A DNA stretch of 37,545 bases, from NCBI GenBank assembly GCA_027487055.1, contig JAIYEJ010000239.1, positions 1-37,545 of the forward strand. Direction: 5' to 3'. This document shows, one piece after another, positions 1 to 8,525 of this stretch. The stretch is from Methylotenera sp. (GTDB taxonomy: Bacteria; Pseudomonadota; Gammaproteobacteria; Burkholderiales; Methylophilaceae). Made by a program: the position numbers and the translations under genes. The notes under the pieces are model-generated. The model saw only the letters and a list, made by a program, of their open reading frames with translations. It was not told the origin of the DNA and did not search any database. Every line of letters starts with the position of its first letter. Position 1 is the first letter of the stretch.

Positions 1-2
1 AG

Positions 3-1346
3 TTTGGCGTAATTATAGATGTGGTGATGATGGATAATATCTTGCAAACTAACCGCCAAGAGTTTGCTGGCCTAATGACTGGAACCCTCTTGGTCAGGAC
101 AATTTTATTTGGTCTTATTCCGGCTTGGTTAGTGATTAAGTATTTTCCAAAAGTTGAAAATACTTATGAGGAATTTAAATCTAGATTGAAGATATCAGGT
201 GCACTCGTGCTTGCAATTGTGCTAATCATTGCGCCTTTTACTTCAAGCTATTTCTCGTTCTGGCGCGAGCATAAAATTACGCGTTTTTATGCAAACCCCA
301 CTTACACGGTTTATTCGGTGATTAAATATGTTACACAGCAAATTAATATTGCAAAAATAGTACCTCTAAAACATCTTGCGCAAGATGCGGTAATGAGAGA
401 CTCACCATCAAAAAGAACCGAATTGATGATAATGGTGGTGGGCGAAACCGCGCGCGCTGATCGTTTTTCGTTGAATGGCTACCATAGAGAAACCAATCCA
501 CTATTGGCCAAGCAAAATATCGTGAGCTTAAGCAATGTGTCTTCTTGTGGAACTTCTACCAGTGTTTCTGTGCCGTGTATGTTCTCATCAATGGGCAGAA
601 AAGGCTACGATAAAGAAAAAGCTTTAAATCAAGAAAATGCACTCGATGTTTTGTTTGACCATGGTGTGCAAATTTTGTGGCGCGATAATAACTCAGACTC
701 AAAAGGCGTGGCAACCCGTATGACGTACGAAGATTATAAAAGTCAAACGCTCAATCCAGCATGTGAAGGTGAATGTCGAGATATTGGTATGTTAAGTGGT
801 TTAGACGAATATATTACTGCTAGAAAAGGCAAAGATATTTTGATTATATTGCATCAAATGGGTAACCATGGACCTGAGTATTACAGACGTTACCCCAAAG
901 AATTTGAGAAATTTAAGCCCATGTGTATGACAGGCGAGTTGCAAGATTGCTCGCAAGAAGAAATTGACAATAGCTATGATAATGCGATTTTGTATACCGA
1001 TTATTTTTTATCTAACGTGATTGATTTGCTTAAAAAATACGACGACACGCGTGCTACTGCGATGTTGTATGTGAGCGACCATGGAGAGTCATTAGGAGAA
1101 AATGGTTTTTACTTGCATGCAGCACCTTATATGATTGCGCCAAAAGAGCAAACCCACGTGCCTGCGATTATTTGGATGGGCAAACATTTTGATTATAAAA
1201 AAGAACAACTCTTGCCATATAAAGATTATGCGTTAAGTCATGACGATATATTTTGTAGCTTACTAGTCGCGTTTGAAATTGATACCAAGATGTGCGCAGC
1301 TAAAGAGGAAATGCTGCAAAAAAACTTAACCTTTGCAGCACATTAA
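3..1346 (+). CDS. eptA: Phosphoethanolamine-lipid A transferase EptA (5' end missing)
   Basis: Inner-membrane enzyme that moves phosphoethanolamine from phosphatidylethanolamine to lipid A phosphates on the periplasmic side, lowering surface charge and usually giving polymyxin tolerance. The frame is open to the left edge, so about 100 N-terminal residues (the first membrane helices) lie outside; the ATG/GTG codons near position 21 are internal. The visible part has a last hydrophobic helix, then the sulfatase-fold domain. The catalytic nucleophile is the Thr of SCGTSTSVSVPC (Thr codon at 552), matching the SCGTATAVSVPC signature. Metal-site motifs VVGETARADRFS, SDHGESLGENG and the His of KEQTHVPAI are all present, so the enzyme should be active. 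It ends 2 bp from a convergent gene with no obvious terminator. Homologues acting on other LPS sites (EptB, EptC) are less likely because the motif spacing fits EptA. Confidence 0.93.
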   Translation, partial: FGVIIDVVMMDNILQTNRQEFAGLMTGTLLVRTILFGLIPAWLVIKYFPKVENTYEEFKSRLKISGALVLAIVLIIAPFTSSYFSFWREHKITRFYANPTYTVYSVIKYVTQQINIAKIVPLKHLAQDAVMRDSPSKRTELMIMVVGETARADRFSLNGYHRETNPLLAKQNIVSLSNVSSCGTSTSVSVPCMFSSMGRKGYDKEKALNQENALDVLFDHGVQILWRDNNSDSKGVATRMTYEDYKSQTLNPACEGECRDIGMLSGLDEYITARKGKDILIILHQMGNHGPEYYRRYPKEFEKFKPMCMTGELQDCSQEEIDNSYDNAILYTDYFLSNVIDLLKKYDDTRATAMLYVSDHGESLGENGFYLHAAPYMIAPKEQTHVPAIIWMGKHFDYKKEQLLPYKDYALSHDDIFCSLLVAFEIDTKMCAAKEEMLQKNLTFAAH

Positions 1347-1348
1347 GA

Positions 1349-1837
1349 TTACTTACAGTCAATATGCTCTGGTGCATGCGTACTCATTTGATTTTGGATA
1401 ATCCAAAAAACTGCTTGCACACGCTCATCTATATTGCAGGCATTTACATATCCAATGCTACCTTTTGTTTGCGTTACATAACGCAACACTGCTTCTTCTG
1501 AGTTAACAGAATATGGAGGTAACACACCGTTAAAGTATTGGCCATTCCAATAGTCAATCTGTGTTTTAGGCGCACTGCCTAGAACAGATTGTGAGAACTG
1601 AAGCCGCAGTGGGTGCTCGGTACTTAAATTCACAGGCTTAATACGTAATCCTTTTGGCCAATAAAGCTGCTTACGCCAATAAATAAGATTCAGTTGATTT
1701 GGGGCTAATCTGAGCTCATCCACATTTTGATTGCTAGCGACGATGATTGCGATGACTACCTTATTATCTTCGGCCAAAGCGGTGTTCGTCATTTGTATGA
1801 CGCACAGAGACGCAATAAAAATAAAAAACTTAATCAT
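1349..1837 (-). CDS. Short PstS-like periplasmic (phosphate-binding type) protein
   Basis: A 162-residue secreted protein with an N-terminal signal peptide (cleavage near ALA-ED, about residue 22). The pattern NLIYWRKQLYWPKG, then RLQFSQSVLG, W..QYFNGVLPP and a late TKGSIGYV matches one lobe of PstS-type phosphate-binding proteins, where these segments read roughly I..IF.G....W.dG, F...vl and pgaIGYv. Full PstS is about 320-350 residues, so this is a half-size member of the PBP-like family and not a complete transporter component; no PstCAB genes are nearby. It starts on the A of the upstream porin stop codon (TAATG), so the two are translationally coupled. The pair sits divergent from a sensor kinase/NtrC-type regulator, which suggests a role in sensing or outer-membrane uptake. 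The ligand is unknown. Confidence 0.7.
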   Translation of the reverse strand: MIKFFIFIASLCVIQMTNTALAEDNKVVIAIIVASNQNVDELRLAPNQLNLIYWRKQLYWPKGLRIKPVNLSTEHPLRLQFSQSVLGSAPKTQIDYWNGQYFNGVLPPYSVNSEEAVLRYVTQTKGSIGYVNACNIDERVQAVFWIIQNQMSTHAPEHIDCK

Positions 1838-2844
1838 TAGAAGAGGAATGCAAACGAAGCTAAAAATCCGCGGGGTGATTCAGGTTGATCACCACTGCCC
1901 CCTGTAAACTCAAGCTTTAATAACTGGGTTGGCTTAACTCGCCATGTTGTGCCTAACAACCAGCGCTCGTCAGAGCCTTCATTGGGGCGTTTAAGCGTCT
2001 CTAAGCGTGTTAACCAATACCAGTTATTTAAGCCAACAGCATTGAGTGGTACTGCAGTTTGTAAATAAGCGCCATTGCCGCCATCTTTGTTGTTGGTATT
2101 AAATCGTTGAAAAGCTTCACCACTGATTTCAACTTCATTTAAAGTTGTCACAAAATCTAGGCCCAACATACGATAACTTGCAGAATTGGGACCCCTTTCA
2201 CGAAAAGATAAAATGGATATACCAATATCTGATTGATTTTTATAGCTAAACCGTGCTCCTTTTACATGTTCAAACTGCAGCTCAAAATCGTCATCTTCTT
2301 CTTGATCTTCGATAATCTCACCAAATAATTTGTATTCAAATGCGCCATTTAATAATGGCAATGCACCAAACACCATAGCGCCATTAGTGCCTGTTGGAAA
2401 GAGTCGTGAAGTAGCCATTGGGCGTGTGCTAGTCCAAACTAAGGGTGAGGCATGAAGCAAGTTCCAGCGGCTATTAGGGGTTAAGAAGCGACCACCCCGA
2501 AAATTGATTTTCTCTGATACATTGTAATCAAAATATAAACGTTCTAAATCAAAATGCCTTTCTTCGCGATTAAACTTTTGATCATCATTCCAAGCAAGTG
2601 GACGCTCTAATTCAAGCTCGCCAAAAAAGCTTAAGCGACTATCGTTTTGCCAAGTAAGTATTAAGCTAATTTCATTGATTGCAGCTTCAGCCTCTTGATT
2701 GCGGTGCAGAACTATACCGGCGCTTGAATAACCACCCAATTTGAAATTATCTCTCCAACTTACTGTTTCCTCAGCAAGTACAGGCTTGCATAGCGTCGCG
2801 CTCAAGGCTAGACTACACATCATGAAAGTAAATAATTTACGCAT
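1837..2844 (-). CDS. Outer-membrane porin-like beta-barrel protein
   Basis: About 335 residues with a signal peptide (MRKLFTF... to VLAEE) and a barrel-like alternation of polar and aromatic residues, ending GFLASFAFLF; a terminal Phe is typical of outer-membrane barrels handled by BAM. The segment FFGELELE with later FDLERLYFDYN and GRFLTPNSRWN resembles porin or DUF-type barrels that pair with PstS-like proteins. I chose the ATG at 2844 rather than 2862 because GGAG lies 6 nt before it and the signal peptide then begins normally. Its stop overlaps the start of the PstS-like gene. Fewer than 80 bp separate it from the divergent kinase gene, so the two promoters must overlap and could be co-controlled. 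Substrate specificity cannot be read from the sequence. Confidence 0.75.
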   Translation of the reverse strand: MRKLFTFMMCSLALSATLCKPVLAEETVSWRDNFKLGGYSSAGIVLHRNQEAEAAINEISLILTWQNDSRLSFFGELELERPLAWNDDQKFNREERHFDLERLYFDYNVSEKINFRGGRFLTPNSRWNLLHASPLVWTSTRPMATSRLFPTGTNGAMVFGALPLLNGAFEYKLFGEIIEDQEEDDDFELQFEHVKGARFSYKNQSDIGISILSFRERGPNSASYRMLGLDFVTTLNEVEISGEAFQRFNTNNKDGGNGAYLQTAVPLNAVGLNNWYWLTRLETLKRPNEGSDERWLLGTTWRVKPTQLLKLEFTGGSGDQPESPRGFLASFAFLF

Positions 2845-2920
2845 ATTACGCTCCGCTGCCATTACATACGTAAGGCATTTTCAACAGACGAATATTGTCT
2901 CATAACTCCAATCTATCAGC

Positions 2921-4597
2921 TTGCTTAAACGTCTCTCTATACGTCAATTGTTGTTGTTAGCATTTTTGCTGGCAGGGTTATTGCCCGCCATGATAGTGAG
3001 TTTTTTAAGTTTTTATCAGGCTAGAAATGCGTTAAAAACCGAAATTAAACATGACTTGCAAACTTTGAGTGGTACGGTTGCAAATGATATCGAGCGCGTG
3101 CTATTTGAGCGTATGCAAAACGTGCATTCTTGGAGCCAGCTTGCAGTAATGCAAGATATTCAAATCGGTGATATTGATAAGCGCGTTTCTACTTTTTTAC
3201 AAGAAGTACAAGTGAGTTATGGCGCAATGTATCATTCAATTTATGTGGTGAATACAACCGGTGTTGTGGTGGCGGCAAGTCATGCACAGCAAATTGGTAA
3301 GCAAATGATGACTACACAATTTTGGTTTAAGGTAAACATTGCCAATAAAACATTAACACTTAGCAAAATTAAGCATAACAGTTTGGCAATTTCACAAGAT
3401 GTTATCGATGTGAACACGAATCAAAAAATTGGCACATTGATAGCAGAGTTTAATTGGCAAGTGATTCAAGATTTACTCAAAAATGTGATGCAAAAATCTA
3501 CTGCTGCAGCTTTAATAGATAATCAACTTCATATCATTGCGTCCACCGCTAATTGGGAAAAAATTCAAGCCGATCATGAAATGCATGCTAGTCAAAAATT
3601 AAGTAACCGACTGAATTTACAGGGCTGGCAGGTCAGTATCGAAAAGTTGCATTCAGTTGCGGTAGCACCTGTTCATCGGCTTGGTTATGTTTTTTTAGCA
3701 CTGTTATTAACAACGCTTTTTCTTGCCGCAGTTTTAGTAAGGCCAATCGCCCAATCAATTACGGAGCCGCTTGCTAAACTCACAAATTTTGTAAGTGGAT
3801 TTGCTAAGAATAGAGTCGTGGAAGCTCCAAAAATTGGTCCACCAGAAGTGCAGGAACTGAGTTTCGCTTTTGAAAAAATGATGCAAGATTTAAAAAAGAC
3901 GCAAGCCGATTTAACGCGTGCAGCCAAATTGGCTGTGGTGGGGGAAATGTCCGCTGCGATGAGCCACGAGGTGCGTACGCCACTTGGTATACTGCGCTCA
4001 TCTGCTGATTTGCTCATGCGTGAACCTAAGTTGAGCGCAGAGGGTAGAGAAGTGCTAGGGTTTATTATTTCAGAAACTGAACGCCTCAATAAACTGGTTT
4101 CGAGTTTAATTGATGCTGCACGTCCACGCCAGCCTGCGCTTACCAATGTCAATTTGGTCGATATAGTGCAGAATGTGATTGCTCTTTTGAAAAGCCAAGC
4201 ACAACAAAAAGAAATACAAGTGCTATTCACACACGTTGATAAAATGACTGTGCTTGCGGATGCAGATCAAATGACGCAAGTGCTGATGAACTTGCTGATA
4301 AACGCGATACAAATTTTGCCAAGTAAGGGCAAGATTGAAGTACATTTAACTGAAAATCTAGGCACGGAAAAGATAGACTACATTATTTTGGACGTACTAG
4401 ATGATGGGCCAGGTATCGTGAGCGAAAACCAAACGCAAATATTTGAGCCATTTTTTACTCAGCGCGCTGGTGGTGTTGGCTTGGGCTTGGCGGTTGTAAA
4501 GCAAATTGTGGAAGCTCACGGTGGCGAAATCAACTATCAAACAAGTGCATATGGTGGCGCGCAGTTTAGAATTCGTTTGCCTAAAGTGGTGAGTTAA
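2921..4597 (+). CDS. Membrane sensor histidine kinase
   Basis: 558 residues, inner membrane. TM1 covers about 8-32, a periplasmic Cache-like sensor about 33-250, TM2 about 254-276, then a HAMP linker (RPIAQSITEPLAKL). The HisKA box GEMSAAMSHEVRTPLG carries the phosphoacceptor His349. The ATPase domain has an N box (DQMTQVLMNLLINAI), G1 (DVLDDGPGI) and G2 (GGVGLGLAVVKQIV). The architecture matches kinases that phosphorylate NtrC-family regulators. The start is TTG, chosen because the hydrophobic N-terminus begins there; no strong Shine-Dalgarno precedes it, so expression may be low. The regulator starts 22 bp downstream. Its Cache-type domain suggests a small extracellular ligand, possibly the same one handled by the divergent porin/PstS-like pair. 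Confidence 0.9.
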   Translation: MLKRLSIRQLLLLAFLLAGLLPAMIVSFLSFYQARNALKTEIKHDLQTLSGTVANDIERVLFERMQNVHSWSQLAVMQDIQIGDIDKRVSTFLQEVQVSYGAMYHSIYVVNTTGVVVAASHAQQIGKQMMTTQFWFKVNIANKTLTLSKIKHNSLAISQDVIDVNTNQKIGTLIAEFNWQVIQDLLKNVMQKSTAAALIDNQLHIIASTANWEKIQADHEMHASQKLSNRLNLQGWQVSIEKLHSVAVAPVHRLGYVFLALLLTTLFLAAVLVRPIAQSITEPLAKLTNFVSGFAKNRVVEAPKIGPPEVQELSFAFEKMMQDLKKTQADLTRAAKLAVVGEMSAAMSHEVRTPLGILRSSADLLMREPKLSAEGREVLGFIISETERLNKLVSSLIDAARPRQPALTNVNLVDIVQNVIALLKSQAQQKEIQVLFTHVDKMTVLADADQMTQVLMNLLINAIQILPSKGKIEVHLTENLGTEKIDYIILDVLDDGPGIVSENQTQIFEPFFTQRAGGVGLGLAVVKQIVEAHGGEINYQTSAYGGAQFRIRLPKVVS

Positions 4598-4619
4598 TAA
4601 GGGTGTTAAGGTAACAAAT

Positions 4620-6029
4620 ATGGATAAACAAAAAATCATCTTAGCGGTAGATGACGAGCCACATATGCTGCGTTTGCTCGAAATCAGTTTAAAGCAAGCG
4701 GGCTATAAGCCAGTATTAGCGAGGGATGGCAAAGAAGCGCTTGATATCGTCAAAAATCAAACGATTGATTTGGTGGTAAGTGATTTACATATGCCGATTA
4801 TGAACGGCTTAGACTTACTCAAGCATATTCGCCTGGAAATTGAGTCTTTGCCATTTGTGATGGTGACGGCAATGGGTGAAATTAAAACCGCAGTCGAAGC
4901 CATGAAAGCGGGCGCCGCAGATTATATTTTGCGCCCGTTTGATTTAGAAACTTTAGAATTAGCAATTGCAAAAGCTTTATCGGTAAAGCGTCTCACGCTT
5001 GAAAATACTTATTTAAAGTCCGTTAATGTCGCTGAATTTAAAGATAGCAGCCAAAGTGGTCTAATCGGCCAAAGTGCACCCATGTTGGCATTAAAACAAC
5101 TGATAGTACAAGTGGCGCCCGAAAAAGCGACGGTGTTGATTACGGGTGAAACGGGCACGGGAAAAGAGCTGGTGGCAAAAGAGATTCATCAATCTTCCGG
5201 ACGCAAAAACAGCTTGTTTGTGGCGGTGAATTGTGCGGCAATACCTGCAGAAATGTTGGAGTCTGAGTTATTCGGCCATGAAAAGGGGGCGTTTACAGGC
5301 GCTGTGAAGGAGCGCATTGGCAAGTTTGAACTGGCCGATGGAGGTACGCTTTTTTTAGATGAAATTACTGAAATGCCCATCCATCTGCAAGCAAAGCTGT
5401 TGCGCGCTTTGCAAGAAGGAGTCATTGAAAAACTGGGTGGTAATAAACAAATTCATTTAGATATTCGCCTCTTGGCGGCTACCAACCGTGACCCTCTGCA
5501 AGCGGTGAAAGCAGGTAAGTTGCGTGAGGATTTATATTATCGTTTAAACGTATTCCAGTTGAGCGTGCCACCTTTACGCGAAAGAGGCCAAGATGTACGC
5601 TTGCTTGCTCAGTATTTTCTAGCAAAGCTGATTAATAATAACGCAATCGAACTTATGAGTGAAGACGCCATCGCACAATTACAATCATATGATTGGCCTG
5701 GTAATGTGCGTGAGCTCGAAAATGTCATCGAACGCGCGACGATTTTATCGAGCAGACAAACCGTAAAACGCCAGCATTTACCTGCCGATATTCAACAAAA
5801 TGGGATACAAACAAGTCATTTAAGCGCTGTAGAAACAGGCCTGGAAGGCGCAACAGTATTGGGTTCTAGAACATCTTTTTCCATTCCAATAATGATTGCA
5901 AAAATTGAAAAAGACATGATTTGTGCTGCATTAGAATTCACGCAAGGCAATAAATCAAAAGCAGCTAAGCTATTGGAAATTAGCGAGCGCTCGCTCTGGA
6001 ACAAGCTAGACGCTTACAAGCTCAAGTAA
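4620..6029 (+). CDS. NtrC-family sigma-54-dependent response regulator
   Basis: 469 residues: receiver domain (1-120, acidic pocket D11/D12, phosphoacceptor Asp55 in VVSDLHMP), AAA+ sigma-54 activation domain and a C-terminal Fis-type helix-turn-helix (NKSKAAKLLEISERSLWNKL). Walker A is GETGTGKE (176-183), the sigma-54-contacting GAFTGA loop is intact (223-228), Walker B is GTLFLDEI and the arginine-containing sensor motif GNVRELEN is present, so it should be a working enhancer-binding activator. Its partner kinase is immediately upstream. Targets are unknown. The only convincing sigma-54 promoter I found in this window is at 21033-21047, before the Sel1-repeat gene, with tandem palindromes upstream; a link to this regulator is possible but unproven. 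Confidence 0.93.
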   Translation: MDKQKIILAVDDEPHMLRLLEISLKQAGYKPVLARDGKEALDIVKNQTIDLVVSDLHMPIMNGLDLLKHIRLEIESLPFVMVTAMGEIKTAVEAMKAGAADYILRPFDLETLELAIAKALSVKRLTLENTYLKSVNVAEFKDSSQSGLIGQSAPMLALKQLIVQVAPEKATVLITGETGTGKELVAKEIHQSSGRKNSLFVAVNCAAIPAEMLESELFGHEKGAFTGAVKERIGKFELADGGTLFLDEITEMPIHLQAKLLRALQEGVIEKLGGNKQIHLDIRLLAATNRDPLQAVKAGKLREDLYYRLNVFQLSVPPLRERGQDVRLLAQYFLAKLINNNAIELMSEDAIAQLQSYDWPGNVRELENVIERATILSSRQTVKRQHLPADIQQNGIQTSHLSAVETGLEGATVLGSRTSFSIPIMIAKIEKDMICAALEFTQGNKSKAAKLLEISERSLWNKLDAYKLK

Positions 6030-6058
6030 TAAATTCAATTCAATTTTTTATAAACTTC

Positions 6059-6121
6059 TTGACAAGTGATTCTTAACGTTGTTAAATTAACTACGTTACG
6101 TTAACGTTGTTAATTTAACAA
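6059..6121 (+). promoter_or_regulatory. Promoter with two palindromic operators for the efflux operon
   Basis: A consensus -35 box TTGACA (6059-6064) is followed after 17 bp by TTAAAT (6082-6087, 4 of 6 to consensus). Overlapping the -10 is the near-palindrome TTGTTAAATTAACTA (6079-6093); exactly 28 bp downstream is the perfect 15-bp palindrome TTGTTAATTTAACAA (6107-6121). Each lies in a repeated TTAACGTTGTTAA block (6073-6085 and 6101-6113). The arrangement fits repression by a dimeric TetR-type protein, and the operon behind it encodes one (7897-8523). Boxes and repeats are read directly; the identity of the binder is inferred. Confidence 0.7.
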
Positions 6122-6159
6122 TGTAATTTTATAATAAATTTGTTAAAAGGATCATGCTG

Positions 6160-6609
6160 ATGAATGTTTTTGAAAAGAATTATATAAAACCATTAATAAT
6201 TGCTGTGACTCTCACTCAATCGCTATTTGCAAATGCCAGCACGGATCCAAGCGGTTTGTGGAAAACGCATGATGACAAAGGTAAGCCCACTGGTTACGTG
6301 CGTGTGCAAGAAGATAATGGCGTTTATACAGGCACTATCGAAAAAGGGTTAGATACGGATAAAGAAGAAAAGTATTGTACAGCTTGCAAAGATGAGCGTA
6401 AGGGCCAACGGTTGATTGGTATGATCATGATGAAAAATGTCAAATCAAAAGGCGAGGGTTATGAGGGTACAGAAATCTTAGACCCGTTCTCTGGTAACAC
6501 TTACCGCGTTAAATTAAGTTTAAAAGAGACAGGCAAAAAGATGGAAGTTAGAGGCTTTGTTGGCTTTAGTTTGTTTGGCCGCACCCAAATGTGGGAAAGG
6601 GTAGAATAG
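6160..6609 (+). CDS. DUF2147 secreted protein
   Basis: About 149 residues, signal peptide then mature DPSGLWKTHDDKGKPTGYVRV..., ending FGRTQMWERV. This is the DUF2147 pattern: an opening GxW..dd..g...s.v.i and a closing GrtQ.W.R. Two Cys (YCTAC) in the middle could form a disulfide or bind metal. The start is the ATG at 6160, nine nt after AAAGG; the ATG at 6154 is only about 3 nt from it. It is the first gene of an operon whose promoter carries two operator-like palindromes, followed by a membrane protein, an SDR, a TetR regulator and an RND pump. DUF2147 function is not established; a periplasmic lipid or small-molecule binding role is a guess. Confidence 0.85.
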   Translation: MNVFEKNYIKPLIIAVTLTQSLFANASTDPSGLWKTHDDKGKPTGYVRVQEDNGVYTGTIEKGLDTDKEEKYCTACKDERKGQRLIGMIMMKNVKSKGEGYEGTEILDPFSGNTYRVKLSLKETGKKMEVRGFVGFSLFGRTQMWERVE

Positions 6610-6619
6610 GAATAACAAA

Positions 6620-7090
6620 ATGGAAAATACTTATCTATGGCTTAAAGTAATTCATATCTTTGGTGTGGTATTGTTCTTAGGCAATATTATTGTTACGGGC
6701 TGGTGGAAAAATATGGCCGACTTAACCAAAAACGCACAAATTATTGCCTATGCTCAGCGGCAAGTCACACTTACTGACTTTATATTTACGGGAGGTGGTG
6801 TGTTGATATTGTTGGTGGCGGGTATGTTAAATGTCTATTTGCATGACATGAGTTACGAGACAAAATGGTTGGGGCATGGCATGGCAATATTTTTGGTTTC
6901 TGGTGTGATATGGGGTGCTGTACTTATTCCAGTACAAATAAAACAATCTAAAATGGCTAAAGCATTTGCAAGTAGTGGTGAAATACCTGCTAGCTATTGG
7001 AAACTATGTACAACATGGAATCTATTTGGCTTACTTGCTACCTTAATCCCAATAGCAAACCTTTATTTCATGGTATTTAAACCTGCTTAA
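6620..7090 (+). CDS. DUF2269-family integral membrane protein
   Basis: 156 residues with four predicted membrane helices: about 6-26, 53-73, 86-106 and 130-152. Features typical of DUF2269 are the opening WLKVIHIFGVVLFLGNIIVTGWW, with a His in helix 1, and the ALIPIANLYFMVFKP-like tail. Ten bp separate it from the DUF2147 stop, with AGGA before the ATG, so it is co-transcribed. The conserved His and Trp in helix 1 resemble heme- or quinone-associated small membrane proteins, but no function is established. Its place in an efflux operon suggests envelope stress or lipid-related work. Confidence 0.8.
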   Translation: MENTYLWLKVIHIFGVVLFLGNIIVTGWWKNMADLTKNAQIIAYAQRQVTLTDFIFTGGGVLILLVAGMLNVYLHDMSYETKWLGHGMAIFLVSGVIWGAVLIPVQIKQSKMAKAFASSGEIPASYWKLCTTWNLFGLLATLIPIANLYFMVFKPA

Positions 7091-7107
7091 TCTTTGGAGA
7101 ATGAATC

Positions 7108-7893
7108 ATGCAATATGCAATTATAACAGGCGCATCAAGTGGGATCGGGCTAGAACTTGCAAGCATCATGGCAGAAAAAGGTCACCACTTAATTTTGGTT
7201 GCCAGACGTGAAGATCGTTTATTGGCGTTAAAAACTAAACTTGAGTCACAATTTAATATTAAAGTGATGATTGTAGTAATGGATTTATCAATACCTAATC
7301 AAGCTAAAATATTATATCAATATTGTATAGATCAAAACTTAACCGTAAATTGTCTGGTAAATAATGCGGGTTATGGTGATTATGGTCAATTTGATATATG
7401 CAAATTAGAAACATACCAAAATATGCTGCAACTTAATATTATGGCATTAACCGATTTAACCGCGCTATTTTTGGATGGCATGAAAAAGAGAAAATCTGGT
7501 CGAATACTCAACGTTGGATCGATTGCGGCTTTTCAGCCGATTCCTAACTTTAGTGTTTATGCAGCAAGCAAAGCTTATGTAATGCAATTTACTGAAGCGC
7601 TTAATTATGAATTACGTGGTTCGGGCGTAACGGTAACTTTATTAAGTCCAGGTGTGACTGAAACAGGATTTGTTGCACGTGCAAATATGCAAAATGCAGC
7701 CAATGCAAAGGGGAAGCTAATGGATGCATATTCAGTTGCGTTGCAAGGATATCAAGCCATGATGCAAGGTAAGTTAAACGTGACTCCAGGATGGAAAAAT
7801 CAACTCATAACGTTTGGCAGCCGAACCATGCCATCAAGGGAAATGTTACTTAGAATATCTGCAATCATACTTAAAGAGACTAAAGCTAAATAA
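7108..7893 (+). CDS. Short-chain dehydrogenase/reductase
   Basis: 261 residues, classical SDR fold: cofactor loop TGASSGIG at 8-15, NNAG near 87-90, catalytic Ser in NVGSIAAF and the YAASK pair, all intact. Arg residues just after the second strand (VARREDRL) suggest NADPH preference. The closest general type is the DltE/YqjQ-like or 3-oxoacyl reductase-like SDR subgroup (PGVTETGF after the active site). The start follows TTGGAGA by 7 nt. It lies inside the TetR/RND operon, 17 bp after DUF2269 and 3 bp before the regulator. It may chemically modify a toxic aldehyde or ketone that is also pumped out, but the substrate cannot be deduced. Confidence 0.9.
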   Translation: MQYAIITGASSGIGLELASIMAEKGHHLILVARREDRLLALKTKLESQFNIKVMIVVMDLSIPNQAKILYQYCIDQNLTVNCLVNNAGYGDYGQFDICKLETYQNMLQLNIMALTDLTALFLDGMKKRKSGRILNVGSIAAFQPIPNFSVYAASKAYVMQFTEALNYELRGSGVTVTLLSPGVTETGFVARANMQNAANAKGKLMDAYSVALQGYQAMMQGKLNVTPGWKNQLITFGSRTMPSREMLLRISAIILKETKAK

Positions 7894-7896
7894 ATA

Positions 7897-8523
7897 ATGC
7901 CACCAAAACCTAAAACTGAAATTGAACGACAACAATTACGCACATTAATTATTGATGCTGCACGAGAGCTATTTGTAGCAAAAGGTGTAGAAGCTGTCAC
8001 AATGCGCGAAATTGCAAAGCGCATTGGATATTCTGCAACCAGCATTTATTTACATTTTGCTGATAAAGAAGCTGTACTAAAAGCAATTTGCGATACGGAC
8101 TTCTTGGCATTGGCGATATCACAAAAAAGTATGATGCAAATTGCAGATCCAGTAGAGCGTATGTATGCGCTAGGAAGAGGTTATGCAGCATTTGCATTAA
8201 CTCACCCAAATCATTATCGGTTAATGTTTATGACTGCACATGGGCCTAAGAGCCCAGCCGATACAACTTTGCAGCAAAATAGTGCTGAGCAAGATGCCTA
8301 TTATCAATTAAAATCAGTAGTTGCAGCAGTGCATGAATCTGGATGTTTTAGGCCAGAACTTAAAGATGTAGATTTAATTGCGCAAACAATTTGGGCTGGC
8401 ATGCATGGGGTATGTTCGCTACAAATCACGATGGCAAAAGATACATGGATAAGCTGGAGTGAAATTTCTTCAAGACTGCAACTTATGCAAACAGTTTTAA
8501 TGCGTGGATTATTACGGGAATAA
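7897..8523 (+). CDS. TetR/AcrR-family transcriptional regulator
   Basis: 208 residues. The N-terminal HTH domain reads IIDAARELFVAKGVEAVTMREIAKRIGYS, then the recognition helix TSIYLHFADKEAVLKAI, the standard TetR signature. The C-terminal part (about 80-205) is a ligand/dimer domain with WAGMHGV, seen in the TetR_C_33-like group. It starts 3 bp after the SDR and ends 2 bp before the RND adaptor, so it is made from the same transcript it probably represses. Its likely operators are the two 15-bp palindromes at 6079-6093 and 6107-6121. This gives a ligand-released, self-limiting control of the whole operon. The inducer is unknown. Confidence 0.92.
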   Translation: MPPKPKTEIERQQLRTLIIDAARELFVAKGVEAVTMREIAKRIGYSATSIYLHFADKEAVLKAICDTDFLALAISQKSMMQIADPVERMYALGRGYAAFALTHPNHYRLMFMTAHGPKSPADTTLQQNSAEQDAYYQLKSVVAAVHESGCFRPELKDVDLIAQTIWAGMHGVCSLQITMAKDTWISWSEISSRLQLMQTVLMRGLLRE

Positions 8524-8525
8524 AA

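Noticed and set aside
2845..2920. Sigma-54 promoter for the porin operon
   Set aside because: TGGCAG occurs on the minus strand, but there is no TTGC at the required spacing.
3685..4230. 181-codon minus-strand frame inside the kinase gene
   Set aside because: Antisense shadow of a clear histidine kinase with intact motifs.
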